From Pseudomonas sp. CCC3.1 (GTDB taxonomy: Bacteria; Pseudomonadota; Gammaproteobacteria; Pseudomonadales; Pseudomonadaceae), in NCBI RefSeq assembly GCF_034347405.1, contig NZ_CP133778.1, forward strand, positions 3,534,001 to 3,598,000: a DNA stretch of 64,000 nucleotides, read 5' to 3'. Shown one piece after another: positions 8,206 through 17,022 of the stretch. The notes beneath the pieces were generated by a model. It searched no databases, was not told the DNA's origin, and was given only the letters and a program-made list of their open reading frames with translations. The position numbers and the translations under genes were made by a program. Position 1 is the stretch's first letter; each line of letters starts with the position of its first letter.

Positions 8206-11200
8206 TTTCTTTCCTTAAAATAGAAATGGTCTCTTGCCCCGCTGACCTTACCGGTTCTAATTTTCTCGATTGGTCTTAGATTGAGGTGAGCTGGTTGGTC
8301 ACCTATATTTCCTGGCGCAAAAAATTTATGACCGGCGCTATGATCTTGAATGATGATTTTTGAACCATCGGCACGAGTGAATTGATACTCCCTAGTCATA
8401 ATAGGCTTACCTTCATTATTCAGAATGCTTTCATTGTTTTTGCTAGTCATTCTCGCGTATTTATACTGGCCAGTCTCGCCTGTTATAGGGTCGTATATAG
8501 GGTCAGGCTGTTGTGTCCTGGGTATTCCCGCCTCAAGCTTAGCCTGCTTAAAAGCACCGTTTCGAGAGACCTCGGGAGGACTCAGTTCATTTGGCCGCTC
8601 GCACGCTGGGGTATCTTTCCCGCCGGGACACCTAGCACTCAACCCCAACGGATCCACCCACCCCGTGGGGTTGGGCACGTACTGGTAGCTGTTCAGCCCA
8701 CCCGCCAGTTTGATCGGGTCGGGGGTCAGGTAGCGGCCGGTGTTGGGATTGTAGTAGCGATGGCGGTTGTAGTGTAGTCCGCTTTCTTCGTCGTAATACT
8801 GGCCCTGAAAGCGCAACGGGTTGATGACGTCTGCAACATCAAGCTTGAGTACGTTGCCGTAGGCGCGGTAATGGGACGACCAGACGATTCGTCCGCTGTG
8901 GGCAGTGAGTTCTTGCGGGGTGCCGAGGTGGTCGAGTTGGTAGTGGTAGATCTGTGCGTTTTTACCTTCGCCTTGTAGCAGGGCCAGGGGTTTGAAGGTG
9001 CCCGGCTCGTAGAGGTAGCTGCTGTAGTGGCTGAGGCCGTAGCGGCCTTTTTGTTGGGCGCTTTCGGCGATCAGGCGTTCGCCTTGCCAGATGAATTGGG
9101 TGGTGGTGCCGTCGACTTCTTTGGCGATGCGTCGGCCAAAGGGGTCGTAGCGGTAGGTCACTTGGCTGCCGTCCGGCAGGGTGATGCCGATCAGCCGGTG
9201 TTGGCTGTCGTAACGGTAGTGGCGGGTCAGGCATTGGCCTGCGCCGCGTCGTTCCTGGCGGAGGTTGCCGTAGGCGTCGTAGTCAAAATGGCTGTCGCCT
9301 TGCATCAGCAGGCGGTTGCCTTTGATGTTGGCGTAGCTGCCGTGTCTGCGGACCTCGGTGCTTTGGTCGAGCAGGTTGCCCGCCGGGTCGTGGATGAAGT
9401 GTTCGGGGTGTTTGCCGCGCACTTCGGTCAGGCGGTCGAGCGGGTCGTAGGCGTAGCTTTTTTGCCCTTTGCGGCTGTCGCTGAGCAGGCTGAGGTTGCC
9501 GTTGGCGTCGTATCGGTAGTTGCGTCGGTACAGCGGGTCGGCGTCGATGTGGCCACGGGCGTTCAGTTGGCTGACGGCGTGGTCTTGCAGTCGGCCTTGT
9601 TCATCGTATTGGTAGTGGCTGACCAGATGGCCTTGTTGGCGAATGGTTTCCAGACCCGCTTCGTAGCGGTGGCCGGTGAGGCGCTGGCCGTTGAGGTCGA
9701 TGGCTTTGAGGGCGCCGCCTTTTTGGTAGTGGTAGTGCAGGCGGTTGCCATCAGGCAGGCGGCAGTCGCTGAGTTGGCCGAGTGTGTCGTATCGGTAGCG
9801 CAGGGTGGCCCAGCCCTGATGCTCGCTGATGAGGCGATCTTGCAGGTCGTATTCGTAGGCCAATGGCCATTGATCGTCATCGACAGCGGTGAGGCGGCCC
9901 AGGGTGTCGTAGGTGTAGGTGATTTCGCTGCCGTCGGGCAGGGTTTTGATCAGCAAGCGTCCGGCGGCGTCGCGCTGATAGGCGGTTTTCAGGGCTTCGG
10001 TGTCGGGGTGGTCGGCGTCCGGGTAGTCGGTTTTTTCCAGCAGGTGGCCGTTGAGGTCGTAGGCGTAGGCGGTTTTGCGGCCGTCAAAACCGATTTCCTG
10101 GCGGATCAGGCCGTTGGGGTGGTACTCCAGCTGGTAGTGTTCGTGGCGTTCGTTTTCGATGCCGGTCAGCAGCAGGCGGGCGTTGTCGTAGCGGTAGTTG
10201 AGCTGGCTGCCGTCCGGGTTGATGCGGCGGCTGATCAGGTGCAGGTTGTCGGCGTATTCGTAGCGGGTGATGTGACCGCGTTCGTCGCGCTCGGCAGTGA
10301 CTTTGCCGTAGGCGTTGTAGCTCCAGGCGCGGGTTTTGCCGCCGGGCAAGGTGGTTTGGATCAGGCGGTTGGCAGCGTCCCATTGGTACTGGGTGATGGC
10401 GCCGCGTTCGTCCTGCTGGGTGATTTTTCGACCCTGGGCGTCGTAGCGGTAACGCCGTTGCGTGCCATCGGGCAGGGTTTCGTCGAGCAGTTGCCCGAGC
10501 GGGTTCCAGGTCAGGGTGTGCTGGCTGCCGTCCGGGTAATACAGGCCGCTCAGTTGGCCTTTGGCGGTGTATGTGTAGTGGGTGATGTTGCCGTCGGGGT
10601 CGGTCTGGCGGGTGATGTCACCTTGGGGGTTGTGTTCGTATTTCCAGCTCGCCAGGCCGCGTTGCACTTTGCGCACGTGGCCGTTGAAGTAGCTGTAGAA
10701 CGTCGGCTCGGTCGCGGGCGGAATGAGTGCGGTGAGTTGCCCGGCTTCGTTGTACTGGTATTCGGTGACGGCGCCGAGCGGGTCTTTTTCGGCGATCAGG
10801 CGGCCTTTTTCGTCGTAGGCTTTGTGGTGTTCGGCGCCGTCCGGGTCGGTTTGGCTGATCAGCCGGGCGTTGTCGTCGTGCACATACACCTGCTGGCTGC
10901 CGTCACGGTTTTTGACGGTGACCGAACCGTTGTCATCCCACTCGTAGGTGGCGTCCATCTGCCCGAAGTTGGCCCAGTGACGGGTGCAGCGCGCCTGTTT
11001 GCCCGCGTGTTGCCACGCCCAGTAAAACGCCGCGCCACCGGCCAGTTGCCGCTCTTGAATGACGTGTTCGGCGTCGTAGCGGTAATGCTCGGTTTCTTGC
11101 AGCGCATTGCTGGCGCTGATCAGTTGCCCGGCGTCGTTGTAGCGGTAGCTGACCTGGGTATGCAGGGTGGTCCAGCGTTCAAGGTGCACGCGGTGTGTGG

Positions 11201-13037
11201 CGTGGTGAGCGTTAGAGCGCTCGGCAAATTCGCGGCTTTCATCGTAGTGCTGGTAGTCCACCGCGCTAAGGCGAGCGTGGTCATAACGCAACAGCAAGGC
11301 GCGCCCGGCGCCGTTATCGATGCGGTGCAGGCGCCCGTCGCGGTAGGTGATTTTGAGGCGATTGCCGTAGGCGTCGCTGATGGCCGACAGGCGCAGGTCG
11401 TTGAAGTGGTAGAAACGGCTGTTTTTCCCGGCGTGCGCGAGGATCAGTTCGTTGTCTTTGTCGCCCAGGTAAATCGCGGCCTTGGCCAGGCTGTTGATGA
11501 TGGCCGGGCGTTGAGCGCTGGGGGGCGGAAAACGGGTCTGACGGTTTTCGTGATCGGTCCACAGCAGGTCGTCGCCATCGCGTTGCAGGCGATGGGACAA
11601 CGTGTGGCTCCAGCCAAATCCCAGATCGCCGTTTATCTCGACGGCACTGGTGCGGTACAGGCGCGTCCACTCCAGTGGCAGCGCGCCGTCGAGCACGCCA
11701 TCGGTCAGGGTCAGCAGTTCTTCGCCGGTGACCATTGAGACCGGACAGCCGTGGGTTTGGGTGTCTTTGGCCGGCTCAGCGGCTTTGTCGTTGGGGGTTC
11801 TGGATTGAGCGGGGGCGTCGTCGACGTGCTGGACGAGTTCGAGGGAGGTTTTCGCTTGAGGTTTGCGGCGAGCCGCTACGGTGCCGTCAGGAATGCGTGT
11901 GGCCGCGCTGGGTTCGTTCTGCGGGTTGATGTCCAGGTCAGCCTTCAACCCTGAATTCAGTCGCCCTTCACCCTGTAGCAAAATGGGTTTGCCTGCCGCG
12001 GCATGAGGGCCTGAATGCGCCTTGCTGGTGCGCATCAGCAGCTCGACAAAGTCCTCCAGCAGCCCGGTGGCCTTGGCCGCTTCGACGGCCTTATTGGCGC
12101 CCTTGAGGGACAGGCGTATGGCCAGGCCAGCACCGCCCGTCAACAGAATCCCCAACACGATACCGATCAGCACTTCGCTGGTGAGGCGCGCCTGTATTTC
12201 GCTGCGAATTGGCGGCGGCAACAGTTTCAGCCAGGCAATCATGGCCGAGAAGTAGGCCCACATCAGCGGTTCATCGCTGGCAATCAATAACGCTGTTTGC
12301 AGCGCCTCTTTGGAGGCCTTCAACAGCAGTTGGAGCTGCTCTTCAGTGAAGTATTTTTTTAGCTTTTCGTAGTTCTCTTCGGGATGGCTTATCAGCGTGA
12401 AGAAGCCGGTGATGTCATCCCACACCGCCAGCAGTGCTTTGATAAGGCCATCCCACTGAGCTTGCATCTCCATGCGGGCGCGGCCCAGTGCATCGGCTTG
12501 TTGGTGCGCTTGCCAGAGCGATAGATATTCCGTGTCCCACTGGGTACCCAGCCAACGGCTGAGGTCGTTGAGCACGGTTTTGTAAGAATCGAAAAATGCA
12601 TCGATCTGTTCGCCCGTGATCTGCGGGTAAAAGGTGATCTGGTATTTCTGATTGGGCAGGCAGTCCTCGATCAGTTTGATACCGGAGTCGCCAATGAGCG
12701 TTTCAATGACAGGGCCGCCGCCTACGGGCACCAAACGCACACGGGTATTGCCGATGGGCACGAAACGCGTGGCTTCGAAGGCGTGGACCAAGGTCAGCTT
12801 GGCGTCCCGCTGACATTGGGCATAAAACACCACCGGCGCTCTGCTGTCCTTGTCGCGTGTTACCACTTCATTGCCGACGCGGAACTGTTGTTCTACGTCG
12901 AGCATGCCGCCGTACCAGGCATCAGCGTGGTCGCGGTAGCCTTCAAGGCAATGCGTCAGCTCGTTGAGCACCTGCTGTGGGTCAGGCTGGGTGGCATCGA
13001 CGGACAGAAACAGGCTACCCAGAGGAATGAGGATCAT
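8202..13037 (-). CDS. RHS-repeat polymorphic toxin with C-terminal HNH/EndoVII-like nuclease domain
   Basis: The 1611-residue product has an N-terminal region of its own (1-400) with hydrophobic segments near 1-14 and 285-310. A DUF6531-like segment follows (CPVSMVTGEELL, near 430), then a long YD/RHS-repeat shell (about 480-1340). The RHS core ends in NPTGWVDPLGL, whose Asp1462-Pro-Leu-Gly-Leu is the classic autocleavage motif. The final 145 residues are variable and include DHSAGH, HLNLRPIE and RDHFYF, which resemble HNH/EndoVII-type nuclease toxins. There is no PAAR domain. The ATG at 13037 overlaps the upstream ORF stop (ATGA); a TTG at 13043 is an alternative. Delivery is probably by type VI secretion with a separate VgrG; that is inference. 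Confidence 0.88.
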   Translation of the reverse strand: MILIPLGSLFLSVDATQPDPQQVLNELTHCLEGYRDHADAWYGGMLDVEQQFRVGNEVVTRDKDSRAPVVFYAQCQRDAKLTLVHAFEATRFVPIGNTRVRLVPVGGGPVIETLIGDSGIKLIEDCLPNQKYQITFYPQITGEQIDAFFDSYKTVLNDLSRWLGTQWDTEYLSLWQAHQQADALGRARMEMQAQWDGLIKALLAVWDDITGFFTLISHPEENYEKLKKYFTEEQLQLLLKASKEALQTALLIASDEPLMWAYFSAMIAWLKLLPPPIRSEIQARLTSEVLIGIVLGILLTGGAGLAIRLSLKGANKAVEAAKATGLLEDFVELLMRTSKAHSGPHAAAGKPILLQGEGRLNSGLKADLDINPQNEPSAATRIPDGTVAARRKPQAKTSLELVQHVDDAPAQSRTPNDKAAEPAKDTQTHGCPVSMVTGEELLTLTDGVLDGALPLEWTRLYRTSAVEINGDLGFGWSHTLSHRLQRDGDDLLWTDHENRQTRFPPPSAQRPAIINSLAKAAIYLGDKDNELILAHAGKNSRFYHFNDLRLSAISDAYGNRLKITYRDGRLHRIDNGAGRALLLRYDHARLSAVDYQHYDESREFAERSNAHHATHRVHLERWTTLHTQVSYRYNDAGQLISASNALQETEHYRYDAEHVIQERQLAGGAAFYWAWQHAGKQARCTRHWANFGQMDATYEWDDNGSVTVKNRDGSQQVYVHDDNARLISQTDPDGAEHHKAYDEKGRLIAEKDPLGAVTEYQYNEAGQLTALIPPATEPTFYSYFNGHVRKVQRGLASWKYEHNPQGDITRQTDPDGNITHYTYTAKGQLSGLYYPDGSQHTLTWNPLGQLLDETLPDGTQRRYRYDAQGRKITQQDERGAITQYQWDAANRLIQTTLPGGKTRAWSYNAYGKVTAERDERGHITRYEYADNLHLISRRINPDGSQLNYRYDNARLLLTGIENERHEHYQLEYHPNGLIRQEIGFDGRKTAYAYDLNGHLLEKTDYPDADHPDTEALKTAYQRDAAGRLLIKTLPDGSEITYTYDTLGRLTAVDDDQWPLAYEYDLQDRLISEHQGWATLRYRYDTLGQLSDCRLPDGNRLHYHYQKGGALKAIDLNGQRLTGHRYEAGLETIRQQGHLVSHYQYDEQGRLQDHAVSQLNARGHIDADPLYRRNYRYDANGNLSLLSDSRKGQKSYAYDPLDRLTEVRGKHPEHFIHDPAGNLLDQSTEVRRHGSYANIKGNRLLMQGDSHFDYDAYGNLRQERRGAGQCLTRHYRYDSQHRLIGITLPDGSQVTYRYDPFGRRIAKEVDGTTTQFIWQGERLIAESAQQKGRYGLSHYSSYLYEPGTFKPLALLQGEGKNAQIYHYQLDHLGTPQELTAHSGRIVWSSHYRAYGNVLKLDVADVINPLRFQGQYYDEESGLHYNRHRYYNPNTGRYLTPDPIKLAGGLNSYQYVPNPTGWVDPLGLSARCPGGKDTPACERPNELSPPEVSRNGAFKQAKLEAGIPRTQQPDPIYDPITGETGQYKYARMTSKNNESILNNEGKPIMTREYQFTRADGSKIIIQDHSAGHKFFAPGNIGDQPAHLNLRPIEKIRTGKVSGARDHFYFKERK

Positions 13038-13189
13038 GAGCAAGCCCCTTGCTGCACATGAGCCAGCAACAGCCCGCTGTCTTGGCGTTGTGAAGGGGAT
13101 GAGCGCGCGTAGGGCGTGCTGATGGCATCTTCGCCAGTAAAACCATCAAGGGTCAGGCTGAAACGAAACGGGGGCTGTGAGCGTGACAT
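13034..13189 (-). CDS. Small ORF translationally coupled to rhs (51 aa, unknown)
   Basis: The reading frame starts MSRSQPPFRFSLTLDG and ends in a TGA that overlaps the rhs ATG (ATGA). It has no membrane helix. The coupling suggests that it is translated and helps set rhs expression, or that it is the stub of a longer upstream partner such as an adaptor or VgrG N-terminus. I do not recognise a family. The AAGGA 12 bases before the start supports translation. From 13190 to 13459 I see no other gene. Confidence 0.5.
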   Translation of the reverse strand: MSRSQPPFRFSLTLDGFTGEDAISTPYARSSPSQRQDSGLLLAHVQQGACS

Positions 13190-13401
13190 CCGCGATTCCT
13201 TGCGCTGCGGTCGTCCTGATGTAACAAAACGTCAGGTTTTTCGGTGCGCAAGTGTGCAAGGACGGTGTAGAGGCTGGATGTAGGGCGAGTCTATGCCGGC
13301 CAAGGCTCTAGGCGAATATTGGGTAGGAGTTTGGAGGTGTTAGATGTAGTCCGCATTCGTGGAAGCGCAGGAGAATGAGGGTGTACGACTTTTCGCGTCA
13401 C

Positions 13402-13431
13402 GGCTCTCTCGGCATCTGTGCCGGGAGAGCC
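13402..13431. terminator. Strong hairpin after the ABC importer operon
   Basis: Two 13-base arms (13402-13414 and 13419-13431) pair with one G-U and a 4-base loop. No T tract follows on the minus strand, so it may act as an RNA-end stabiliser or a Rho-assisted terminator rather than a classic intrinsic terminator. Confidence 0.5.
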
Positions 13432-13459
13432 ACTTCACAGGCTGTTCAGTAGCAGCAAC

Positions 13460-15172
13460 CTAAATAGCGATTTTCCACAGCTGTGATTCATCGAATAACC
13501 ACGCTGTATTTTCTGCTTCCAGGGGCGGCACGACCAGTTCGCTGCCTGCGCCCGGCAGGCGTGGCACGGCACCCAACAGGCGCTGGGTGTAGGCGTGCTG
13601 GGGGCTTTCGAACAGTACGTCGACCGGCGCGCTTTCCACCACTTTGCCGTGGCGCATCACTAAGACTTCGTCGCTGACATGGCGTATCACCCCCAGGTCA
13701 TGGGAAATAAACAGATACGCCAGCCCCAGCGCCGCTTGCAGGTCTGCCAGCAAATCCAATACCTGCGCCTGCACCGAGACGTCGAGTGCCGAGACCGGCT
13801 CATCGCAAATAATCACTTTCGGGTTGCTGGCAATGGCCCGGGCGATGGCCACGCGCTGGCGTTGCCCACCTGACAATTGCAAGGGCCTGCGCATGGCCAG
13901 TTCGGCCGGCAGGCGCACTTGCTCCAACAACTCGCTGATGCGCGCAGGTTGTTGCTCTGCCGTCACCCCCGCCACATCCAGCGCATCGGCAAGGATCTGG
14001 CCGATGCTCCAGCGCGGGTCGAACGAGCTCAGCGGGTCTTGATAGATCACGCTGATGTCACGTCGATGCACGCGGCGGTCTTTTTCCAGCACCCGCTCAG
14101 CACCAACGCCCGACCACGCATGGCCAAGAAACTGCACCTGACCGGCATCCGGCTCCAGCAGCCCGAGCACGATACGCGCGACGGTGGTTTTGCCCGAACC
14201 GGACTCTCCAACGATGCCCAGTGTGCGCCCCGCCCGCAGTTCAAAGCTGACGTCGTCCACCACCTGACGCGATTGCTGATCGGGGCCGATGTAGCGCTTG
14301 CCCAGCCCGGTGGCTTTGAGCAACACCGGCGAGTCGACTCCAGGGCGAGGCGCCACCGCCTGAGCGCTGCCTTGTGGCGAGAGGCGCGTACCCCGCGCAT
14401 GTTCGGCGGGCACCGCGTCCAGCAACGCTTGGGTGTAGGGGTGACTCGGGTTGCGCAACACGTGCTGCATGGGCCCTTGCTCGACCACCACGCCGTGGCG
14501 CAGCACCAGCACTTCATCGGCCAACTGCGCGACCACTGCCAGGTCATGGCTGATGATCAGCAGCGAGTCGCCGCGTGCCTTGATCTCTTGCAGCACGTGC
14601 AGAATCTGCGCCTGTACCGTGGCGTCCAGCGCGGTGGTCGGTTCGTCGGCGATCACCAGGCCGGGGCTCATCGCCAGCGCACTGGCAATCAACGCGCGCT
14701 GACGCAGACCACCCGACAGTTGATCGGGACGCTGGCGAGCACGCAGTTCGGGTTCGGGCACGCCGACTTTCTCCAGCAACTCGATGACCCGCTCGCTGCG
14801 GCTGCGCCGATCCCCCCAGTTGTGGGTCTTGAGCACTTCAAGAATTTCCTTGCCCACCGGCCGCAAGGGATCGAGTGACACGAGCGCATCCTGCAACACA
14901 AAACCAATGCCTTTGCCACGTAACCCGCGCCAGCCGCGTTCGGACAACGCGAGCAGGTCCTGCCCGCCATAACTCAAGGTGCGCGCCGTCACTCGCGCCC
15001 CCGCACCAGCCAGGCCAATCAGGCTACGGGCGGTCACGCTTTTGCCTGAGCCCGACTCCCCCACCAACGCCAGGGTTTTGCCCGGCGCCAGGGTAAAAGA
15101 CACATCGCGCACCACAGACTGGCCGCCAAATTCGATGGACAAGCCCTCGACGATCAAATGTTTGTCGCTCAT
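13460..15172 (-). CDS. Fused ABC ATPase of a dipeptide/glutathione-type importer (GsiA-like)
   Basis: This 570-residue protein joins two ATPase modules that are separate in DppD/DppF. Module one has Walker A GESGSGKS, signature LSGGLRQR and Walker B IADEPTTALD. Module two has GESGSGKT, LSGGQRQR and ICDEPVSALD. Each ends with an oligopeptide-type C-terminal extension (HPYTQALLDAVP; HAYTQRLLGAVP). GsiA, the glutathione importer ATPase, shares this fused layout. The ATG at 15172 overlaps the permease stop as ATGA, so the longer frame upstream is not coding. With the two permeases and binding protein it forms a complete importer. In this sulfur-linked context glutathione-like or other sulfur-containing peptides are plausible substrates. 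Confidence 0.88.
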   Translation of the reverse strand: MSDKHLIVEGLSIEFGGQSVVRDVSFTLAPGKTLALVGESGSGKSVTARSLIGLAGAGARVTARTLSYGGQDLLALSERGWRGLRGKGIGFVLQDALVSLDPLRPVGKEILEVLKTHNWGDRRSRSERVIELLEKVGVPEPELRARQRPDQLSGGLRQRALIASALAMSPGLVIADEPTTALDATVQAQILHVLQEIKARGDSLLIISHDLAVVAQLADEVLVLRHGVVVEQGPMQHVLRNPSHPYTQALLDAVPAEHARGTRLSPQGSAQAVAPRPGVDSPVLLKATGLGKRYIGPDQQSRQVVDDVSFELRAGRTLGIVGESGSGKTTVARIVLGLLEPDAGQVQFLGHAWSGVGAERVLEKDRRVHRRDISVIYQDPLSSFDPRWSIGQILADALDVAGVTAEQQPARISELLEQVRLPAELAMRRPLQLSGGQRQRVAIARAIASNPKVIICDEPVSALDVSVQAQVLDLLADLQAALGLAYLFISHDLGVIRHVSDEVLVMRHGKVVESAPVDVLFESPQHAYTQRLLGAVPRLPGAGSELVVPPLEAENTAWLFDESQLWKIAI

Positions 15173-16032
15173 GACAGACGACCCTCCAGACGTTGTTGCA
15201 AGTAACGGCCAGCGACTGTGGTCGACAGCGTGGTGAGGACGATGAACAGCCCCGGGAAGAAGGTCAGCCACCAGGCGTTGGCCACAAAGTCGCGGCCCAT
15301 GGACAGCATGGTCCCCCACTCCGGCGCTGGCGGTGGTGCACCCAGGCCCAGAAAACTCAGAGCCGACGCCCAGACAATCGCCTGACCGACCCCCATGGTC
15401 AGGGTCACGATCAGCGGGCGCATGGCATTGGGCAGCAGTTGGCGCACGATGATCCGCCACGTCGAGTGGCCAAGGGCAACAGCCGCTTCGATGTAGCCTG
15501 CGTTACGCACGGCCAATACCTGACCGCGCACCATCCGCGCATAGCCGGGTGCCGTGCCCAGTCCGGTGGCGACAATAAGTGGCCCGATACCGCTGCCAAA
15601 TACGGCAACAAACAGCAGTGCGAGTATCAGGCTGGGGAACGCGAATAGGATTTCCAGTAGCCAGTTGACCCCGCGATCCAGCCGAGGCCCGCCGAGCCCG
15701 CCCAGCAGTCCCAAAACAATCGCGATAGACATGGCCAGCGCAGTGGCCGCCAAACCGATCAACAACGACTGGCGTGTGCCGTAAATCACCCGCGAAAAAA
15801 TATCGCGCCCCGACTGATCGGTACCGAACCAGTGGCCCCATCCGGGAGGATGAAACGCGTCATTGGGCACAATCGCCAAGGGATTGCTGTGGGCAAAGAG
15901 TTGCGGCACCAGCGTCGCGATGATCACAAACAGCAAAAATCCAAACGCCAGCAGAGAACCCAGTCGTACTTTACGGGCTGCTCGCTGCACCCGAATACCG
16001 GGTAATGGGGTCTCCAACGTCAGTGCGCTCAT
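15169..16032 (-). CDS. ABC importer permease, DppC/GsiD type
   Basis: This 287-residue inner-membrane protein has five or six helices and the OppC-type N-terminal segment. It carries the binding-protein-dependent permease EAA loop (EAAVALGHSTWRIIVRQLLPNAM). The start is the ATG at 16032, which overlaps the stop of the preceding permease (ATGA). The same overlap couples it to the ATPase downstream. It forms the transmembrane pore with the DppB-type partner. The length and motif match DppC/OppC/GsiD proteins. Confidence 0.88.
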   Translation of the reverse strand: MSALTLETPLPGIRVQRAARKVRLGSLLAFGFLLFVIIATLVPQLFAHSNPLAIVPNDAFHPPGWGHWFGTDQSGRDIFSRVIYGTRQSLLIGLAATALAMSIAIVLGLLGGLGGPRLDRGVNWLLEILFAFPSLILALLFVAVFGSGIGPLIVATGLGTAPGYARMVRGQVLAVRNAGYIEAAVALGHSTWRIIVRQLLPNAMRPLIVTLTMGVGQAIVWASALSFLGLGAPPPAPEWGTMLSMGRDFVANAWWLTFFPGLFIVLTTLSTTVAGRYLQQRLEGRLS

Positions 16033-17009
16033 GCTGTTTTCCCCTGTTGGCGAGGGTCGACCCACAGGTACAACAGGTCGACCACAATGTTGGCCAGCAC
16101 ATAGACGGCGGCGACCGCCAGACTGATGCCGATGGTCAGCGGCAAGTCCTGCGCCTGCACCGCCTGATACAGCTGACGGCCCAATCCCTTGCGTGAAAAG
16201 ATCACTTCAATCACCACCGCACCACTGATCAACGCGCCGATGGCCCACCCTGACAATGAAATCCCGGGCAATACGGCATGCCGCAGCGCGTGCTTGAAAC
16301 GCACGGCCGTCTCACTCAAGCCGCGTGTCCGGGCGGTCAGAACGAAGGGTTGTTCCAAGGTGAATTCCAGAGACTCACGGGTCACTTGAGCGATAAAGCC
16401 CGCGAGCGGAATCGCCAGCGCCAAAGACGGCAACACCAACGTGCGCCAGCCATCGCTACCGGCTGGCGGGAACCAGCGCAAACCAAAGGCAAACACCGCC
16501 AGCAGCAAAATACCGATCCAGAAATGCGGCAATGCGCCTGATACCGTTTCGGCCAGCGATGCCAGATTGGACACCCAACGCCGACGCCCCGCGGTGAGTA
16601 CGGTCAGCAGCAACACCAACAGCCAAGCCAGCAGCAGCGAGGTAAAGGTCAGTTGCAGCGTGGCCCAGGACTGCTCGGCCAGCACCTTGGTGACAGGCAA
16701 ATGTTGAGAGTAAGAAACCCCCAGATCGCCCTGAACCAGACGGCCCAGATACACCAGGTATTGAATCGCCAGAGGCTTGTCCAGGCCGTATTCACGGGTG
16801 GCTTCGGCGATGGTTTCCGGGGTGGGGTTGGCGCTCGGCCCACCGAGGATAGCCAGCACCGGATCACCCGGTATCAGGCGCAGGGCAAAAAAGGTCAGGG
16901 TGGCCACAGCCCACAGCACCAGCACCCCACCGGCCAGGCGCCACACGGCACGCCGCCCCAATTGCGCCCAGCGTTCGCGTTGCGGATTCACGGCTTCTAC
17001 TTGGCTCAT
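16029..17009 (-). CDS. ABC importer permease, DppB/GsiC type
   Basis: This 326-residue inner-membrane permease has an N-terminal helix (LAGGVLVLWAVATLTFFALRL in part) and the DppB hallmark PGDPVLAILGG. Several further helices follow, then the cytoplasmic EAA loop near the C-terminus (TRGLSETAVRFKHALRHAVLPG in part). The ATG at 17009 is preceded by GGGTGA and lies 13 bases after the binding-protein stop. A longer frame would run into that gene. Family membership is clear; the substrate follows the binding protein and is not determined. Confidence 0.88.
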   Translation of the reverse strand: MSQVEAVNPQRERWAQLGRRAVWRLAGGVLVLWAVATLTFFALRLIPGDPVLAILGGPSANPTPETIAEATREYGLDKPLAIQYLVYLGRLVQGDLGVSYSQHLPVTKVLAEQSWATLQLTFTSLLLAWLLVLLLTVLTAGRRRWVSNLASLAETVSGALPHFWIGILLLAVFAFGLRWFPPAGSDGWRTLVLPSLALAIPLAGFIAQVTRESLEFTLEQPFVLTARTRGLSETAVRFKHALRHAVLPGISLSGWAIGALISGAVVIEVIFSRKGLGRQLYQAVQAQDLPLTIGISLAVAAVYVLANIVVDLLYLWVDPRQQGKTA

Positions 17010-17022
17010 ATATTCACCCTTT

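Noticed and set aside
9027..11738. 903-codon open frame antisense to rhs
   Set aside because: It is the mirror frame of GC-rich RHS repeats; its repetitive valine/alanine-rich sequence matches no domain, while the minus-strand rhs is unmistakable.
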